Shown here: positions 1 through 8,727 of the stretch, one piece after another
How the letters are laid out: every line of letters starts with the position of its first letter
Position numbering within the stretch: position 1 is the first letter of the stretch
Origin: Insolitispirillum peregrinum
GTDB lineage: Bacteria > Pseudomonadota > Alphaproteobacteria > Rhodospirillales > Rhodospirillaceae
Length of the DNA: 64,000 nt
Direction of reading: 5' to 3'
Assembly: GCF_900156605.1 (NCBI RefSeq)
Contig: NZ_FTOA01000005.1
Location: forward strand, 186,001 to 250,000
Translations under genes and position numbers: made by a program
Notes under the pieces: generated by a model
Told to the model about the DNA's origin: nothing
Database searches by the model: none
The model's input: the letters and a program-made list of their open reading frames with translations, nothing else

Positions 1-921
1 GAGCCGTTTTCGACCTCGGTTCTGAGCAGTCTTGGCGAGTCCTATGACATGTTCATGGCCTATTGCATTGATGAACATGGTGTTCTCTATGTCTACCCCC
101 ACCCCGAGGGGGCAGCATCGGGTCTGGTTGCGCTGGCGATGAAGCGACTGGAAAAAGTGGCGGGAGAATCGATCGGGCAAAAGGGACGGATTTACCATTC
201 TTCCGGTCATCGAGGGGAGGCCGTCGCCGGCGCCGGGATGATCTGGGCGGCGAATGGCAGTGTGGTCGCCATCTCGACCAAAAGTGGTCATTACTGGCCA
301 ACCATCGAAATGTTCCTGCAGACCCTTGCCTTTCTGGAACCAGCCCTCGGCAATGGCGTCGCGTACTTTGACTTTTTGTGGGATGGCGATTTTTGTGTCG
401 CCAGTTGTCCCGCGCGCGATTTCCTGCGGATCGGTCGGGCCGGATTTTCACCGGCAGCCGTTTCCGAAGCCTTCCTGTTTGGTGACATGGATATGAAGAC
501 TGGCGCCATCAATATGGAAGAGCAGAGCTATTCCTTTGGTGATGGCGAAAGTGCTTCCTCTCCCTATGGCGGGAAAAAATTGCGCAGGTGTGTTGAGTAC
601 TTCCTCGCCACCTTCTCGCGCTTTTCAGGGGATCAGACACGGCGCATCCTGGAAGAGCGGCGTCTGGCCAACCGGACGCGCCTTGGCATCTACAAGGGGC
701 GGACGCTGGACGCTGAAATGTTCCGCGAGTGGGAGCGCGAGCAGATGTTGCTACAGATTGCACGTGGGGATGAGGCTGGTTTTCAAGGGGCAACGCCCTT
801 TGACAAAACGGCTCTGGATGGTGGTGCCGCCGCACGCCACGAACAACGCATGCAAGGGCTGGAGAACGGGGGCGGCAATGGCGGTCGTGCGCGTTCGAAC
901 AATTTCCGCCGTTACAAATAA
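1..921 (+). CDS. Unknown protein, 5' end outside window; SGHY-type motif
   Basis: The frame is open from base 1, so the gene probably begins upstream; the first ATG inside the window is at 49 (290 residues). Numbering from that ATG, there is an H-S-S stretch at 50-52 followed by AVAGAG and, after a turn, S-G-H-Y-W-P at 79-84. The spacing HSS...V.AG...G.V..IS..SGHY.PT resembles a motif I recall from plant IQM calmodulin-binding proteins and some host-associated bacterial proteins; this is a resemblance by eye, not a search result. The C-terminal third (about 195-290) is charged and probably helical. No signal peptide or membrane segment can be judged without the true N-terminus. Function unknown. 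It is followed by a family A repeat and then convergent recA. Confidence 0.6.
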   Translation, partial: EPFSTSVLSSLGESYDMFMAYCIDEHGVLYVYPHPEGAASGLVALAMKRLEKVAGESIGQKGRIYHSSGHRGEAVAGAGMIWAANGSVVAISTKSGHYWPTIEMFLQTLAFLEPALGNGVAYFDFLWDGDFCVASCPARDFLRIGRAGFSPAAVSEAFLFGDMDMKTGAINMEEQSYSFGDGESASSPYGGKKLRRCVEYFLATFSRFSGDQTRRILEERRLANRTRLGIYKGRTLDAEMFREWEREQMLLQIARGDEAGFQGATPFDKTALDGGAAARHEQRMQGLENGGGNGGRARSNNFRRYK

Positions 922-924
922 AGC

Positions 925-1060
925 AGCAGGATCATGGAGCGCTGCTCCAAACCTCGCCGGGGCCTTGAGGCCTCGGACCCCATTGATTTGATATTGAAAG
1001 AAAAAATGGGGGATCGGGGGCATTGGCCCCCGAACAGGTATGGGCGGTAGCCCAGTCGCC
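925..1060 (+). repeat. Dispersed repeat family A, copy 1
   Basis: About 135 bp made of four consecutive short palindromes: GGAGCGCTGCTCC, GGGGCCTTGAGGCC, GGGGGCATTGGCCCCC and TGGGCGGTAGCCCA. Other copies lie at 12026-12152 (same orientation), 13650-13735, 36538-36688 and 52739-52850 (inverted) and 56131-56375 (same orientation, interrupted). It carries no ORF. It starts directly after the stop codon of the first gene. Confidence 0.85.
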
Positions 1061-1068
1061 TGCTTTGT

Positions 1069-1116
1069 CGCAGTGATTTTGCGCAAAACCGGAACACTTT
1101 TGCGCTCCCTGCTCTG
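1069..1116 (-). repeat. Small palindromic repeat family B, copy 1
   Basis: Read on the minus strand it begins GAGCAGGGAGCGCAAAAG and ends TTTTGCGCAAAATCACTGC. It is the same unit as at 5024-5070 and 56072-56118 and the truncated unit at 6296-6328. The ends are imperfect inverted repeats (GAGCAGTGAG / CACTGC). It abuts family A copy 1. Confidence 0.8.
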
Positions 1117-1122
1117 GCATGT

Positions 1123-1161
1123 AGAAAGGGGAAGCAATCAGGCACGATTGCTTCCCCTTCT
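1123..1161 (-). terminator. Probable recA terminator
   Basis: GAAGGGGAAGCAATC pairs with GATTGCTTCCCCTTTC around a 6-nt loop, about 90 bp after the recA stop codon on the minus strand. The T-run after the stem is short, so efficiency is uncertain. It could also end transcription from the left. Confidence 0.6.
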
Positions 1162-1247
1162 GGATGATCACCACCTGCCGGTCCGGGCCGATGGTGTCAA
1201 TACGATAGCATTGCCAGAGCCAACTGGCACGCAATCAGCTATAGGTC

Positions 1248-2333
1248 TTACGCCTCACCTTCGGCGGCGTCTTCCTCGCTGATTTCGCCCGGTGCGGCGG
1301 TCAGGACGTCGCTGATCAACCCTGCGTTCTGCCGAATGGAGGTTTCGATCTCATTGGCGACTTCCGGGTGTTCTTTCAGATAGGTCTTGGCGTTTTCGCG
1401 GCCCTGCCCGATGCGGGTGGAGTTGTACGAGAACCACGAGCCAGACTTTTCGATGATGTTGGCCTTGACGCCCAGATCCAGCAGTTCGCCGGTTTTCGAG
1501 ATGCCTTCGCCATACATGATGTCGAAATCGACGATCTTGAACGGCGGGGCAACCTTGTTCTTGACCACCTTGACGCGGGTCTGGTTGCCCACCACGTCTT
1601 CGCGGTCCTTGATCTGGCCAACGCGGCGGATGTCGAGGCGGACCGAGGCGTAGAACTTCAGGGCGTTGCCGCCGGTGGTGGTTTCGGGGCTACCGAACAT
1701 CACGCCGATCTTCATGCGGATCTGGTTGATGAAGATGATCAGCGTGTTTGAGCGGGCCACCGAGGCGGTCAGCTTGCGCAGGGCCTGCGACATCAGGCGG
1801 GCCTGCAGGCCGACGTGGGAGTCTCCCATTTCGCCTTCGAGTTCGGCACGGGGCACCAGCGCGGCGACCGAGTCCACCACCAGCACGTCGATGGCCCCCG
1901 AGCGCACCAGCGTATCGGCGATTTCCAGCGCCTGTTCCCCGGCGTCCGGCTGGGAAATCAGAAGGTCGTCCAGACTGACCCCCAGCTTGCGGGCATAGAT
2001 CGGGTCAAGGGCGTGTTCGGCGTCGATATAGGCGCAGGTGCCACCCTTGCGCTGGGCTTCTGCCACGACGTGCAGGGCCAGCGTGGTTTTCCCCGAGCTC
2101 TCCGGGCCGTAGACTTCGACGATGCGGCCTTTCGGCAGGCCGCCGATGCCCAGCGCCAGGTCCAGACCCAGCGAACCGGTGGAGATGGCTTCGATATCCA
2201 ACACCTGCCGGGCCCCGAGGCGCATGATCGAGCCTTTGCCGAAAGAGCGTTCGATCTGCGAGAGGGCGGCGTCCAGCGCTTTTTGCTTGTCCATGGTATC
2301 CTTGTCGACGAGTCGGAGTGCGGTCTGAGACAT
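1248..2333 (-). CDS. recA: RecA recombinase
   Basis: 361 residues, the usual length. It is the ATP-dependent strand-exchange protein for homologous recombination, and the coprotease that triggers LexA self-cleavage in the SOS response. Walker A GPESSGKT is at 76-83. The N-terminal part [20 protein letters not shown], the FINQIR segment and the DNA-binding loop region ([19 protein letters not shown]) are all present. The C-terminus is acidic, as in other RecA proteins. The ATG start at 2333 is chosen because RecA homologues often have a short extra N-terminus before [11 protein letters not shown] LexA box lies 60 bp upstream, so it is SOS-regulated. It is transcribed alone; cckA upstream on the same strand is separated by 143 bp. 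Confidence 0.98.
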   Translation of the reverse strand: MSQTALRLVDKDTMDKQKALDAALSQIERSFGKGSIMRLGARQVLDIEAISTGSLGLDLALGIGGLPKGRIVEVYGPESSGKTTLALHVVAEAQRKGGTCAYIDAEHALDPIYARKLGVSLDDLLISQPDAGEQALEIADTLVRSGAIDVLVVDSVAALVPRAELEGEMGDSHVGLQARLMSQALRKLTASVARSNTLIIFINQIRMKIGVMFGSPETTTGGNALKFYASVRLDIRRVGQIKDREDVVGNQTRVKVVKNKVAPPFKIVDFDIMYGEGISKTGELLDLGVKANIIEKSGSWFSYNSTRIGQGRENAKTYLKEHPEVANEIETSIRQNAGLISDVLTAAPGEISEEDAAEGEA

Positions 2334-2392
2334 AAACGAGCCCCCGTTATTTCACAGGTTTGCCGGATGGTGCAACACGGCTGAAGGTACAC

Positions 2393-2407
2393 GTTCCGTT
2401 CTTGTTC
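2393..2407. promoter_or_regulatory. LexA (SOS) box of recA
   Basis: GTTCCGTTCTTGTTC is an exact GTTC-N7-GTTC direct repeat, the established LexA box of Alphaproteobacteria. It lies 60 bp upstream of the recA start codon, where it would overlap the promoter. Confidence 0.85.
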
Positions 2408-2476
2408 TCAAGGGAAATTTTGAACGAAGAGGGAACATTGGCAGCGCGCACCAAGAGTACGTGAAAAAACAACGGA

Positions 2477-4981
2477 TTACTCACATGGTTCGGTCTCGGA
2501 AATCACTTCCTTGACCTTGGCCGCCAGCTGGTTCAGCGAGAACGGCTTGGGCAGGAAATGGAAGTCCGGGGAATCGGTCAGCTCGCCACGGGCGGCTTCT
2601 TCCGAATACCCCGAGATCAGCACAACCCGGAGTCCCGGACGTTCCTGCCGCACCAACCGGGCCAGCGTCGCTCCGTCCATGCCCGGCATCACCATGTCGG
2701 TGACCAGCAGATCAACCTTCGGGGTTTCTTCCAGCACATCCAGCGCGCCTTCGCCGGTGCGGGCCTCCAGCACCGTATAGCCCTTGTTGCGCAAGGCGCG
2801 GGCGGCAAAGACCCGCACCGCGTCTTCGTCTTCGACCAGCAACACCACCCCGCCACCGGTCAGGTCCGGTTCGGCAGAGGGTTTTTTCGCGCTGGCGGCG
2901 GCGGGGCGTTCGCTTTTTTGCGGAGATTCACCGTCATCGGCCGTTTGGCGTGGCAGGTAAATGGTAAAGGTGGTGCCCTTGTTCGGCACGGAATCGACAA
3001 AGATGAAGCCGCCGGTCTGGCGGATGATCCCGTACACCGTTGACAGCCCCAGCCCGGTGCCCGCTCCGACCTGACCGGTCTTGGTCGAAAAGAACGGCTC
3101 GAAAATGCGGCCAAGATTTTCACGCGGAATGCCGGTGCCGGTATCGCTGACACTGACCACCGTATAGGAGCCGGGGGGGACGTGTTCGGCTCCGCGGGCG
3201 AGGGTTTCCTTCAGCTCTTCGCTGCCGGTCCTGATGCTCAGGCGGCCACCGCCGGGCATGGCATCGCGGGCATTGACCGCCAGATTGATGATCACCTGAT
3301 CGAACTGGCCGGGATCCACCCGGATCAGCCCGACATCCCGCCCATGGGTCATGTGCAGTTCCACCGATTCCCCCAGCAGGCGGCGCAACAGGTGGCTCAT
3401 TTCGGTCAGGGCGTCGGTGATGTCCAGCAGACGGGGTTTCAGCGGCTGTTTGCGCGAAAAGGCCAGCAGTTGGCGGACCAGATTGGCGGCCCGGTTGGAG
3501 TTCTGCTTGATCTGCATGATATCGGCAAAGGACGGGTCTCCGGCCCCGTGCCGTTGCAGCAGCAGGTCACAGAACCCGATCATCGCCGTCAGCAGGTTGT
3601 TGAAGTCGTGGGCCACGCCCCCGGCCAACTGCCCCATCGCCTGCATTTTCTGGGCCTGAGCGAACTGGGCTTCCAGATTGCGCTGGGCGGTGGTGTCGAT
3701 GAAGTAGGCCACCAGCGCATCAACACCATTCCCGCTGCCCATTGGGCCGACCCACAGGGCGGCGGCAGCGTCTGGACTGTGCACCAGCCGTACCTCGCGG
3801 TGGGCTCCAGCGGCTTCCCCCAGGCTTACCCGCTGCATCAGCACCTCGAGGTCATGGCGGTCATCGGCGGCGATCAGGTGGGAAAGTGGTTGATCCAGCA
3901 GGCCGTCCCGGCGCAGGCCGCACATGCGCTCGAAGGCCGGGTTGCAGTCGGTGATCAGGCCGTCAAAGTCCAGCAGGCACAATCCGACCGGGGCGCCTTC
4001 AAACAGCCAGCGGAACCGGCGGTCAGGCAGGCCATCGGCAAAGCCGTCGGGCAACGAGATGCCGTTGCTGTCGGCATCGGGGCGGACCACCACCGAGCGG
4101 GTGCGCAATTCACCGCCATCGTCATAGATGGTCTGCACCACCAGTGCCGAAAAGCTGTGGCCACTGGCGCTGCGGAAGGTCAGGGTCCCCTGCCAGGCAC
4201 CTTCGGCATCGGGGGCCTGACAGCGGTCGAGGAAGTGTTCCAGCCGGTGGCCCAGCAAGTCATCCTGTGAGTGCCCCAACCACTCGGCAAACCGTTGGTT
4301 GACCATCAGCAGGGTGCCATCGGCATCGACCGAATACAGCCCCGCCGGGATAAAATACAGGAACTCGGCCAGATCTTCGCGCTCGCGCACCAGAATGTCT
4401 TCGATGGCACGGCGGGCGGTGACGTCTTCGGCTTGCCACAGGGTGGTTCCCCGCTGGCCTTGATCGGTCGAGGGCAGGGGGCGCAGGCTGATCGCCCACC
4501 ATTCAGAGGCAATCTGCTCTTCATGCAGGGCCTGTTCGCCGCCGGCCCCGTGTAGCGTCTGCACCACCGGCAGCAACGGCAGCAACGGCAGCTCCACCCG
4601 TTCGGCAACACCGGCCTCGGCGGCCAGACGCAGGCGTTCCAGTGCGGCCAGAGCCGCATCATCGCTGACCACCCGCTGGCTGAGGATCGCCAGCGGGGCA
4701 TGGTCCCCCCACAGCAGGCGGCCAGCAGTGTTGGCATGCAAAACCTGTCCGTCGGCGGACAGCAGCAGGCGGGCCCCCGGTTCGGCATCCAGCATCGCCA
4801 CCGCCTGCCGGGCGAGAGCCGAAACGTGGAGCCGTCGCAGGATGAGCGGAATGATCAGCAGGACCACCAGCACGCAAATGGCCAGCGCCCCCATCAGGAT
4901 GGCAACGGCGTCATCACTGGCCAGCCAGGCATTGTCTCCGGCAGAGATGGCATAGCTCAGGGTGTCGTCTTCAAAGGCCAT
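2477..4981 (-). CDS. cckA: Hybrid histidine kinase CckA
   Basis: 834 residues. One strong membrane segment (about 26-50) is followed by PAS-like modules (about 75-185, 205-300 and 325-430). Then come a HisKA dimerisation domain with the phosphoacceptor His458 in GGVAHDFNNLL, a HATPase domain (VNARDAMPGGG, SDTGTGIP, GTGLGLSTVYG) and a C-terminal receiver whose phosphoacceptor is Asp762 in VTDMVMPG. This order and the AHDFNNLL H-box are typical of CckA, which feeds phosphate through ChpT to CtrA; ctrA itself lies at 28.3 kb. In many Alphaproteobacteria cckA is linked to flagellar export genes, as here downstream of flhB. CckA often has two membrane helices; only one is clear here. Repeats of families B and D separate it from flhB. 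Confidence 0.93.
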   Translation of the reverse strand: MAFEDDTLSYAISAGDNAWLASDDAVAILMGALAICVLVVLLIIPLILRRLHVSALARQAVAMLDAEPGARLLLSADGQVLHANTAGRLLWGDHAPLAILSQRVVSDDAALAALERLRLAAEAGVAERVELPLLPLLPVVQTLHGAGGEQALHEEQIASEWWAISLRPLPSTDQGQRGTTLWQAEDVTARRAIEDILVREREDLAEFLYFIPAGLYSVDADGTLLMVNQRFAEWLGHSQDDLLGHRLEHFLDRCQAPDAEGAWQGTLTFRSASGHSFSALVVQTIYDDGGELRTRSVVVRPDADSNGISLPDGFADGLPDRRFRWLFEGAPVGLCLLDFDGLITDCNPAFERMCGLRRDGLLDQPLSHLIAADDRHDLEVLMQRVSLGEAAGAHREVRLVHSPDAAAALWVGPMGSGNGVDALVAYFIDTTAQRNLEAQFAQAQKMQAMGQLAGGVAHDFNNLLTAMIGFCDLLLQRHGAGDPSFADIMQIKQNSNRAANLVRQLLAFSRKQPLKPRLLDITDALTEMSHLLRRLLGESVELHMTHGRDVGLIRVDPGQFDQVIINLAVNARDAMPGGGRLSIRTGSEELKETLARGAEHVPPGSYTVVSVSDTGTGIPRENLGRIFEPFFSTKTGQVGAGTGLGLSTVYGIIRQTGGFIFVDSVPNKGTTFTIYLPRQTADDGESPQKSERPAAASAKKPSAEPDLTGGGVVLLVEDEDAVRVFAARALRNKGYTVLEARTGEGALDVLEETPKVDLLVTDMVMPGMDGATLARLVRQERPGLRVVLISGYSEEAARGELTDSPDFHFLPKPFSLNQLAAKVKEVISETEPCE

Positions 4982-5023
4982 GGGGAAGTCCTGATCGGAA
5001 AGGCTTTAAGATTGGAAACGTCA

Positions 5024-5070
5024 GAGCAGTGAGCGTAAAAGTGGGAACCGGTTTTGCGCAAAATCACTGC
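5024..5070 (+). repeat. Small palindromic repeat family B, copy 2
   Basis: Begins GAGCAGTGAGCGTAAAAG, has GTGGGAACCGG in the middle and ends TTTTGCGCAAAATCACTGC. It resembles the GTGGGAACCGGTT palindromes scattered through rhizobial genomes. It lies between flhB and cckA. Confidence 0.8.
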
Positions 5071-5088
5071 GGCAATACAAAAAGGCTA

Positions 5089-5126
5089 GAGCAGCGTGCC
5101 TGCATCCGATTTAACGCACGCTGGTC
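5089..5126 (+). repeat. Small palindromic repeat family D, complete copy with TA flanks
   Basis: 38 bp with inverted ends GAGCAGCGTGC / GCACGCTGGTC and TA on both sides (5087-5088 and 5127-5128). The right-hand TA plus the terminal C form, on the minus strand, the TAG stop codon of flhB. A truncated copy lies at 18956-18986 and a half copy at 56383-56398, where it provides the stop codon of a LysR gene. Confidence 0.8.
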
Positions 5127-6277
5127 TAGAAAAGCCCGGCATCCCGCTGGTCAGGAGCCTGCGACTGGTCGCGTCCGGGGGAGGGCGTACGGTCTTTTTT
5201 CGGTGTCGGCTTCCAGCCCGAAGACTGGCGCTGACGCATCACGAAGCCGATGACTTCGGCCACCGCCTTATAGTGGTCCGGCGGGATGTCCTGATCCAGT
5301 TCCACCGCCGCATAGAGGGCACGGGCCAACGGCGGGTTTTCGACGATCGGCACATCGTTCTCTTCGGCGGACTCACGGATTTTTTGCGCCAGGAAGTCCA
5401 CCCCCTTGGCCACCAGTTTCGGGGCGGGCATGGTGTCCATGTCATATTTCAGGGCGACAGCGAAATGGGTCGGGTTGGTGATCACCACGCTGGCGGTCGG
5501 AACGGCCTGCATCATGCGTTCGCGCACACGCTTCATGCGCAACGAGCGAATGCGTCCCTTGACCAGCGGGTCACCTTCGGACTGCTTGTGCTCGTCCTTG
5601 ACTTCCTGCCGGGTCATCTTGAGCTTTTGCTTGTGCGTCCAGCGGGTCCACAGCCAGTCGGCCACCGCCAACAGCGAAAAGGCCGTACAAAAGGTGAAGG
5701 TCAGCATCACCAGCAGCCAGTACAGTTCATCCAGGACATAGGAAAAATCCTGTCCCAACAGAATGTCCGGGTGCGGAAAATTGGGGATGATGACCGACAC
5801 CGCGACCGTGCCAACCAGACTGATTTTCAGGATGGATTTCAGCAGGTCGATCAGCTTTTGCTTGTCAAAAAGTTTTTTGGCTCCGCTGACCGGGTTCAGG
5901 CGGTCCCAGTTCGGCCCCAGCTTTTTGGTGGTGAACACCAGACCGGTCTGGCCGACGTTGGAAACAATTGCCAGCAGGACCATCAGGGCCACCGGGATGG
6001 CAAGAATCTTGGCGATGTCCAGCCCCAGACCCAGCAATGCCGCCCGCATTCCTTCCAGATCGCCTGGAATTTCGTGCATGTGCTCCATATAGGCTTTCAG
6101 CAGATTGCCGACATGGCGGACGACGTAGGGCGAAACCAGAGACAGGATCACCAGCGCCGCGATCAGAGTCAGCAGGCTTTTGATTTCCTGGGAAACGGGA
6201 ATGTTGCCGTCGTCACGCGCTTTGGAAAGGCGTTTCTCTGTCGGCTCTTCTGTTTTCGAATCGTCGTCTTCAGACAC
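5126..6277 (-). CDS. flhB: Flagellar export switch protein FlhB
   Basis: 383 residues, near the family norm. Four membrane segments (about 33-52, 88-108, 150-167, 183-208) are followed by the cytoplasmic switch domain with the self-cleavage motif Asn-Pro-Thr-His at 268-271. Cleavage there changes export specificity from rod/hook to filament substrates. It is part of the type III export gate with FliP, FliQ and FliR, whose genes precede it. The tail after about 350 is polar and variable. The TAG stop codon is formed by a TA plus the end of a family D palindrome, so the last residues (AGLF) may be set by that insertion. A separate FlhB C-domain paralogue lies at 9218-9598. Confidence 0.97.
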   Translation of the reverse strand: MSEDDDSKTEEPTEKRLSKARDDGNIPVSQEIKSLLTLIAALVILSLVSPYVVRHVGNLLKAYMEHMHEIPGDLEGMRAALLGLGLDIAKILAIPVALMVLLAIVSNVGQTGLVFTTKKLGPNWDRLNPVSGAKKLFDKQKLIDLLKSILKISLVGTVAVSVIIPNFPHPDILLGQDFSYVLDELYWLLVMLTFTFCTAFSLLAVADWLWTRWTHKQKLKMTRQEVKDEHKQSEGDPLVKGRIRSLRMKRVRERMMQAVPTASVVITNPTHFAVALKYDMDTMPAPKLVAKGVDFLAQKIRESAEENDVPIVENPPLARALYAAVELDQDIPPDHYKAVAEVIGFVMRQRQSSGWKPTPKKDRTPSPGRDQSQAPDQRDAGLF

Positions 6278-6295
6278 GCGGCCTCCTTTGGTTTG

Positions 6296-6328
6296 CTCAA
6301 GCCGGTTCCCACTTTTGCGCTCACGGCT
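6296..6328 (-). repeat. Truncated family B palindrome at the fliR stop codon
   Basis: On the minus strand, directly after the TA of the fliR stop: GAGCCGTGAGCGCAAAAG, then GTGGGAACCGGCTTGAGC. The left and centre match family B but the right arm is shortened. The TAG stop of fliR is TA plus the first G of this unit. It fills most of the 51-bp fliR-flhB gap. Confidence 0.7.
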
Positions 6329-7090
6329 CTAGTCGGGCAGGAACACCTGAAAGACGCTTTCATAAAAGCCCAGAAACCACATCATCATGGCGGGCAGTGA
6401 AATCCAGATCAAGGCCAGACCAAACAGGATCTGCAATGGCAAGGCAACAAAGAAGATGTTCAATTGCGGGCTGAGGCGGGCCAGCAACCCCATGCCGGTC
6501 TGGAACACGACGGCAAACAGCACAAACGGCGATGCGAGTTTCAGGGCCAGAAAGGCACTGCGTGACATCAGGTCGGCAGCCATCTGCAGATGTGCCCCGC
6601 CATCGGGGGCCGACCCGGGCTGGAAGACGGAATAGCTTTCGTACAGTGCCATGAACACCAGATGGTGCAGGTTCAGGGCAAACATCAACACCACGGCAAT
6701 GGTGCTGAACAGCCCGACCAGCAACGCCCCTTGCTGGTCGGTCACGGCGTCAAAAACCATCGCGTTGGTCAGGCCGGTATACTGGCCGATCACCGACCCG
6801 GCAAAATGCAGCGCCCCGAGGGCAAACTGGGCCAGCAGCCCCATGTACAGGCCATAGAAGCCTTCGGAAATGATCAGCAGCACCAGTTTCCAGACGGTGG
6901 TCGGTGCTGGCGGGATCATCGGCAGGACCGACGGATACAGGATCAGCGTCAGGCCGGCGGCAACCATCAGGCGCACCTGCGGCTGGACATAAACTGCTGA
7001 AAAGCCCGGCATGACGATAAAGGCGCAGCCAACGCGGATGAAAACCAGCAGTCCGGCATAGGCATGGGAAACCAGAAATTCATTCAGCAT
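6329..7090 (-). CDS. fliR: Flagellar export gate protein FliR
   Basis: 253 residues, the usual size. It is an almost wholly hydrophobic protein with about six membrane segments; FliR forms the FliP5-FliQ4-FliR1 export gate. Recognisable features are the N-terminal FIRVGCAFIVMPGF stretch and the C-terminal LQILFGLALIWISLPAMM helix. It lies 13 bp after fliQ and just before flhB, so it is the same transcript. Its TAG stop codon is completed by a family B palindrome. Confidence 0.95.
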   Translation of the reverse strand: MLNEFLVSHAYAGLLVFIRVGCAFIVMPGFSAVYVQPQVRLMVAAGLTLILYPSVLPMIPPAPTTVWKLVLLIISEGFYGLYMGLLAQFALGALHFAGSVIGQYTGLTNAMVFDAVTDQQGALLVGLFSTIAVVLMFALNLHHLVFMALYESYSVFQPGSAPDGGAHLQMAADLMSRSAFLALKLASPFVLFAVVFQTGMGLLARLSPQLNIFFVALPLQILFGLALIWISLPAMMMWFLGFYESVFQVFLPD

Positions 7091-7103
7091 GGGGCCTGCG
7101 CCT

Positions 7104-7385
7104 TTATGGCAGGGCGATGATGTTGTCCATCATCCGCTGCATGAAGTCGGTCATTTCATGCATCATGAACGGCAGCAGGAAGATCAGGGAGAAAAAGGTC
7201 GCCAGCAGTTTGGGGACGAAGGTCAGGGTCTGTTCCTGCAACGACGTTACCGTCTGGATCAGGGTCACCAGCAGACCGACCACCAGACCGACCACCAGAA
7301 TGGGGCCTGCCACCAGGATCATGGTCATGACACCGTCACGGGCGATGTCAATGATTTGGGTTTCATTCATGGCAGAGTGGTCCAT
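7104..7385 (-). CDS. fliQ: Flagellar export gate protein FliQ
   Basis: 93 residues with two membrane hairpin helices (about 20-42 and 58-80). The sequence VLVAGPILVVGLVVGLLVTLIQTVTSLQEQTLTFVPK is not given in full in other entries, and its core QTVTSLQEQTLTFVPK is the FliQ signature. A second ATG at 7370 (MNETQIIDIAR) would give 88 residues, the commoner length, and may be the true start. It lies between fliP and fliR, and its product packs against FliP and FliR in the export gate. Confidence 0.95.
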   Translation of the reverse strand: MDHSAMNETQIIDIARDGVMTMILVAGPILVVGLVVGLLVTLIQTVTSLQEQTLTFVPKLLATFFSLIFLLPFMMHEMTDFMQRMMDNIIALP

Positions 7386-7418
7386 TGCGGTCGGAGAAAG
7401 GCGGGCAAACGGGGGATG

Positions 7419-8234
7419 TTAATCAAGAACACCAAAGCTCTGGACCAGTGTACCGACCAGCAGATGCCAGCCATCGACCAGCACAAAGAAAATCAGCTTG
7501 AACGGCATCGACAGCATCATTGGCGGCAGCATCATCATCCCCATCGACATCAGCACGGATGCGATCACCATGTCGATGATGATGAAGGGCACATAGATCA
7601 GAAAGCCGATTTCAAACGCCCGGCGCAGCTCGCTGATCATGAAGGCCGGGATCAGGGCGCGCAGGGGGGCCTGCTGGGCGCTTTCGACCGGCTCCATCCT
7701 GGCCATGTTCATGAACAGCTCGAGATCGGTCGGTCGGGCGTGTTCGGCCATGAACACCTTGAACGGTTCAATACCGCGCTCAAAGGCCTCGGTTTCGTCG
7801 ATCCGCTCGTTGATCAGCGGCTCCATGCCCTGTGACCAGGCTTTTTCCAGCGTCGGCTGCATGATGAACAGGGTCATGAACAGCGCCAGACTGACCATCA
7901 CCTGGTTTGGCGGGGTGCTGCTGGTCCCCAGCGCGGTGCGCAGGATCGACAGCACCACCAGCAGGCGGGTAAAGCAGGTTACCATCAGCAGCAGGGAGGG
8001 AGCCAGGCTGAGCACCGTCATCAGGGCAATCAACTGCACGATGCGGGCGGTGGTCGAGCCGGAATTGTCGCCAAAGTCCATCGAGAACTGTTGTGCCATG
8101 GCTCCGTCGGGGAAGCCCAGAATGGCAATCAGGCTGACGGTCAGCATCACCGCAGGCAGGCACAAAGACCCCCACAGGGCCCGCTTGAGCCAGCGACGGC
8201 GGCGGGGCGGTGCAACAGAACAGGGTGTGGTCAT
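7419..8234 (-). CDS. fliP: Flagellar export gate protein FliP
   Basis: 271 residues. An N-terminal cleavable signal sequence (about 17-47, ending near AMAQ) is followed by three or four membrane segments and a periplasmic loop, as in FliP. Signature segments are VLSILRTALGTSSTPPNQVMVSL (abridged here to the ILRTALG and PPNQV parts) and FIIIDMVIASVLMSMGMMMLPP near the C-terminus. FliP forms the pentameric core of the export gate. The gene starts 4 bp after fliO. Confidence 0.97.
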   Translation of the reverse strand: MTTPCSVAPPRRRRWLKRALWGSLCLPAVMLTVSLIAILGFPDGAMAQQFSMDFGDNSGSTTARIVQLIALMTVLSLAPSLLLMVTCFTRLLVVLSILRTALGTSSTPPNQVMVSLALFMTLFIMQPTLEKAWSQGMEPLINERIDETEAFERGIEPFKVFMAEHARPTDLELFMNMARMEPVESAQQAPLRALIPAFMISELRRAFEIGFLIYVPFIIIDMVIASVLMSMGMMMLPPMMLSMPFKLIFFVLVDGWHLLVGTLVQSFGVLD

Positions 8235-8238
8235 GGTA

Positions 8239-8727
8239 TCAGCGGCTCCCGACCGGGGAACGGGATGAACGGGAGGCGGCAGAGATTCCGCTCATCGAGG
8301 GCTCCCGGCGTGAGGGCAGCGGGGGAACGTCAAAGGCTTCGTCCTCGTACAGATCATCATCGGCGGCAAACGGGTCGGCGATCAGTGGGGCAGAGGCCGA
8401 CAGGGCTGGCTCCGGGGGCTTTGTGGCGGGCTGGGGCTTTTTGTCCCGCTGCGGCTGTTTGGCAACCGGCGGCATGATACCGCTTTCGACCACCAGATCG
8501 TTGCTGCCGCCGATCAGCAGCAAGTGTTCCACGCCGTCCCGGCGGACCAGAACCAGTCGCCGCTTGTTGTCAACCATCTGGCTGTCGATCAGGGCCAGCC
8601 GTTTCTTTTTCCGTCCATCGCCGATCCCCCACGGACCAAAGCGGCGGAGCAGGAAGGCCACCAGAAAGATCAGGCCGATGACAACGGCCAGCGCCAGCGG
8701 CAGGCGCAACAGGGCAAAGGTATCCAT
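8239..8727 (-). CDS. fliO: Flagellar export assembly protein FliO
   Basis: 162 residues from the ATG at 8727; a GTG three bases upstream is also possible. One N-terminal membrane helix (about 8-28) is followed by a small cytoplasmic domain with the FliO pattern RLALIDSQMVDNKRRLVLVR and HLLLIGG. The tail is proline-rich and disordered. FliO helps assemble the FliP pentamer. The ATG overlaps the stop codon of the preceding unknown gene (TGATG), so the two are translationally coupled. Confidence 0.9.
   Translation of the reverse strand: MDTFALLRLPLALAVVIGLIFLVAFLLRRFGPWGIGDGRKKKRLALIDSQMVDNKRRLVLVRRDGVEHLLLIGGSNDLVVESGIMPPVAKQPQRDKKPQPATKPPEPALSASAPLIADPFAADDDLYEDEAFDVPPLPSRREPSMSGISAASRSSRSPVGSR

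Noticed and set aside
5096-6400. A 434-codon plus-strand frame opposite flhB
   Set aside because: His/Gln/Arg-rich antisense frame; FlhB on the minus strand has the NPTH motif and membrane helices.
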